From assembly GCA_003576915.1 (NCBI GenBank), contig QEVF01000017.1, positions 1 to 64,000 on the forward strand: a stretch of 64,000 bases of DNA, read 5' to 3'. The notes beneath the pieces are model-generated. The model searched no databases. It was not told where the DNA came from and saw only the letters and a list, made by a program, of their open reading frames with translations. The position numbers were made by a program, and so were the translations under genes. This DNA comes from Planctomycetota bacterium. Lineage in GTDB: Bacteria; Planctomycetota; UBA8742; UBA2392. Of this stretch, positions 61,696 through 64,000 are shown in pieces (the first letter of the stretch is position 1; the number at the start of each line of letters is the position of its first letter).

Positions 61696-62448
61696 TCAAC
61701 GGGATTGAAGGCCAAAGGCCAGCTCGTCGGCCAGCGCGCATAGGGCCTGCAGAGCCAGCAGAGAGTGGGTGCTGTTCAGGCCCCGGCGGTGGTGGCGCGC
61801 CAGATCAGGATGGACGAAGTTGCGCAGTTCCTTGAGCCCGCGCCCGGCATGGGTCAGGGCCGAGGAAAGCAGGCCGCACTCACGCAGCACGGCCAGGGCC
61901 TCATCCACGCCGTAGCGCAGAGGCGGCTTGGCGGCTCGCTGCGGAAACAGGCGCGCATAGGCGGCCGTGGCCGTTTCGCCCAGGCGCACACAGGCCTGCT
62001 GGCCCAGGCCTTCGAGCACGGCTCCGGCCATGACGGCGGCGGCCTTGTAGGCGCCGCAGTGAAAGCTGCGCCAGGCTTCGTTTGCGTCAGTCTGCAGGGC
62101 CTGGGCATCGGTCTCAGTCGAGGCTACGGCCCAAAGCGCCGCGCACAGCTCAGGCGGGGCGCTGCGGGCCTGCTGCTCGGCCTGCTCGCACCAGGCCTGA
62201 AGCAGGTTCAAAATGGCCTGGCGCTGGCGCGAGAAATCACGGCCGGTCAGTTCGGCGAGCTGGGCGATGTCGGCTTTGCGGGGCAGGGGCGGGCCCTTGC
62301 GGCGGCGACGCGACTCGACGAGCGCGGCAATTTCCTGAATCTGCCCCTGCACCGCCGCGCGGTCCATGCCGTAGTGGGGCGCGGGCAGGCTCAGGGTCAG
62401 GTCCAGGGCGCGCCGGAGGGGCGCCGTCAGTGACTCGGTGTCAGTCAT
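61696..62448 (-). CDS. Helical protein of unknown function, HEPN-like C-terminal half
   Basis: The 250-residue protein is mostly helical. The second half has AVMAGAVLEGLGQQACVRLG, DEALAVLRECGLLSSALTHA and LKELRNFVHPD, a pattern seen in DUF4145/HEPN-like domains where R-N-x-x-H lies at the end of a helix. Whether it is a ribonuclease is unknown. ATG overlaps the upstream gene's stop by 8 bp. Confidence 0.55.
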   Translation of the reverse strand: MTDTESLTAPLRRALDLTLSLPAPHYGMDRAAVQGQIQEIAALVESRRRRKGPPLPRKADIAQLAELTGRDFSRQRQAILNLLQAWCEQAEQQARSAPPELCAALWAVASTETDAQALQTDANEAWRSFHCGAYKAAAVMAGAVLEGLGQQACVRLGETATAAYARLFPQRAAKPPLRYGVDEALAVLRECGLLSSALTHAGRGLKELRNFVHPDLARHHRRGLNSTHSLLALQALCALADELAFGLQSR

Positions 62449-64000
62449 GGGGTGTTCTCGAAACGGCGGCGATGTTGTCCTTCGGCGCAGCCAGACGGTT
62501 CACGAAATCCAGCGCTTCCTCGGGGTCAAACTCACGGCAGCGCCGGAACAACAACAGGCCGGGCCCGGCTCCCGCAAGCGAAGAAAACTGAAGCGCGTAG
62601 TCCGCGCCGAGGTCGCGCGTCTCGGGCGGCGGCCCAAGCGGAAGCAGGCTGACGCCCGGAAACCGCGCCGCGCGAAGCAGACAGGCTTCGAGCCAGACGC
62701 TGAGCGAGGGTCGCAGTGCGGCGGCCTCCGGCAGGACCTGCATGCGGCCATCTTCGAGATAGGCCATCAAGGTGGCCCCCCGGCCCTCCAGCAGGCCAAA
62801 GGCTTCCCGCGGCGTGCCCGCAGTTGCTGCGAGCCTGCGCTCGCCGGAATCAAAGGCCCCCAGCAGGCCCGCCAGCGTAGAGGCGCTGCGGGGGTCCGCA
62901 TCCAGCGCCATGGCGGCGGCCCGCGCATCGAGAACGCGGAGTGACTCCTCGATCAGCTGCCGCGCCGCGTTGGCCAGGCCCCAGCGCAGGGCGGCCAGGG
63001 CCATTTCAAGGCGCGACGGGTGCCCAGCGGACAGGCCAAGCGCCGATGCCAGATTGCGGCGCGCCATATCCAGCCGCCCCTGCGCCCGGGCCACCTTGGC
63101 CGCCATGAACAGGTACTCCGCCCTGGTCTGGGGCTTGGCGGCTTCAAGGCTTGCCGTGTTGAGGCGGCGCAACACTTTGAGGGCCGAGGCCGCGCGGCCC
63201 CGGGAAAGGATCAGCTCGGCGCGCCACGTGTGGATGCGCAGCAGCGTGTCCGGCTGGTTCGGCGGCGCCAGCCGTGCGGCGGCGCGCAGCAGGACATCGG
63301 CCTCCTTGGCATCCAGAAGCCCCTGCCTGAACAGTGCCTGCACCAGTGCTGCGCGTTCAGCCTGCAGGGCGGGAGCACGGATGTGCAGCAACTCGGGGGG
63401 AGGCGCGGCGAAACCGGCGAGAGCCTGGGCCCGTGCCGCGAGCAGCGCCTGGTGCTCCGTCAGGGCGTGAGGCGCTCTGGCGCAGGGAGCAAAGTAGAAA
63501 CGGGCGACGTCTGGCTCTGAGGCAAGCAGGGCCTGGTGGCCGAGTTCCAGTTGTTCGGGGGCAGTCCATCCGAGTTCGGCAAACAACGCGGCGCGGGCGT
63601 CGGGGCGGTCCAGGGCGCCGCCCTCCAGCAGGGCCTCCCGGGCGCGGGCGAGGTCTGCGTCGGGCAGCGCCGCCGCCGTGGATGCCGAGATTCTGGGCCC
63701 TTCGTCCACCAGCCCCGCTGCCGCCAGCGCGGCAATGGCTGAGTTCAGGGCCCGGGGTGTAAGGCCCGAGGCTGCCTCCAGTAAGGCCACAGTCAGTGGT
63801 GCCGGTGAGGCGAGCAGCAGCGACAGCACCAGCCGCTGGGGAGCCTTCAGCAAGTGCTGCAGCGCCGGGGGTGCCGGCGGATGCAGCAGCCGCGCCGTCC
63901 GGACCAGGAATTCGCACTGGGGCGGCGCAGCGTCCACCGGCAGCCCCGCGATCAGCCGCAGGGGCGCGTTCAGGCCCTGCCGCTCGACCAGGGCGGCCAA
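62441..64000 (-). CDS. Large helical repeat protein, cut by window end
   Basis: At least 519 residues; the N-terminus lies beyond 64000. An early winged-helix-like stretch (LVLSLLLASPAPLTVALLEA then GLTPRALNSAIAALAAAGLV) precedes TPR-like helices (RAEYLFMAAKVARAQGRLDM, ARRNLASALGL). The layout recalls the C-terminal part of STAND/AAA or kinase-linked regulators, with the missing N-terminus likely holding the ATPase or sensor. No family assigned. Confidence 0.55.
   Translation of the reverse strand: MAALVERQGLNAPLRLIAGLPVDAAPPQCEFLVRTARLLHPPAPPALQHLLKAPQRLVLSLLLASPAPLTVALLEAASGLTPRALNSAIAALAAAGLVDEGPRISASTAAALPDADLARAREALLEGGALDRPDARAALFAELGWTAPEQLELGHQALLASEPDVARFYFAPCARAPHALTEHQALLAARAQALAGFAAPPPELLHIRAPALQAERAALVQALFRQGLLDAKEADVLLRAAARLAPPNQPDTLLRIHTWRAELILSRGRAASALKVLRRLNTASLEAAKPQTRAEYLFMAAKVARAQGRLDMARRNLASALGLSAGHPSRLEMALAALRWGLANAARQLIEESLRVLDARAAAMALDADPRSASTLAGLLGAFDSGERRLAATAGTPREAFGLLEGRGATLMAYLEDGRMQVLPEAAALRPSLSVWLEACLLRAARFPGVSLLPLGPPPETRDLGADYALQFSSLAGAGPGLLLFRRCREFDPEEALDFVNRLAAPKDNIAAVSRTPHD

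Noticed and set aside
60326..61708. A 460-codon plus-strand frame opposite kbl
   Set aside because: Antisense of a well-conserved enzyme; no protein-like motifs.

Overview
This 64 kb window is chromosomal DNA from a high-GC, diderm bacterium. It has lipoprotein signal peptides with lipoboxes, a porin-like protein ending in phenylalanine, a Wzm/Wzt exporter, GspC-like proteins and a long RseP with several PDZ domains. The gene content (membrane-anchored arylsulfatase-fold protein with a helical tail, multi-PDZ RseP, Hanks-type kinase, many lipoproteins) points to Planctomycetota, probably a deep-branching lineage, but no marker here proves it. The region is gene-dense. I see no insertion sequence, prophage, CRISPR array, rRNA or tRNA.

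Layout. 1-260: short tandem repeat. 261-5.9 kb: ftsK (minus), a VOC-fold lipoprotein (plus), a GspC-like protein and a large exported protein (minus). 6-10.6 kb: HEAT-like lipoprotein and three tandem GT87-type membrane glycosyltransferases. 10.6-16.8 kb: rpsT, a lipoprotein whose signal-peptide codons contain the rpsT terminator, a very acidic tail-anchored protein, a porin-like protein and a SemiSWEET-like transporter. 16.8-24.6 kb: a complete tryptophan operon (trpL leader, trpE-G-D-C-F-B-A) followed by a DAHP synthase. 24.6-30.4 kb: an assimilatory sulfate/siroheme cluster (cysteine-codon leader peptide, cysC, a catalytic-domain-less ATP-sulfurylase fragment, a sulfite reductase-APS reductase fusion, a short cysG, cbiX). 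30.5-38.2 kb: rseP, arylsulfatase-fold protein, TIM-barrel protein, a small unknown, a Ser/Thr kinase and a zinc-ribbon membrane protein. 38.2-41.9 kb: MATE transporter, guaB with an unusual leader, an unknown. 41.9-53.0 kb: an eleven-gene polysaccharide operon on the minus strand, with a divergent NusG/RfaH-type gene at its promoter end. 53.7-64 kb: membrane glycosyltransferase, a cluster of tandem hairpins, MOSC protein, a GspC-like PDZ protein, an aconitase-superfamily enzyme with the swivel domain first, small lipoproteins, kbl and two unknown genes, the last cut by the window end.

The most interesting signals are regulatory. Both amino-acid operons start with a 23-codon leader peptide rich in the codons of the end product (Trp x4 in trpL; Cys x3 in the sulfur operon). 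Each is followed by mutually exclusive RNA helices and a GC-rich hairpin with a T tract, which is the full logic of ribosome-mediated attenuation. The cysteine version, built on an intrinsic terminator, is to my knowledge not a standard described element. A third 23-codon ORF with an internal hairpin precedes guaB. Several transcripts look leaderless: a TANNNT-like box lies only 6-9 nt before the start codon. Three convergent gene pairs end in a shared hairpin that contains both stop codons.

Limits: start codons were chosen by eye from ribosome-binding sites, overlaps and signal peptides. Family calls come from motif recognition, not database searches.
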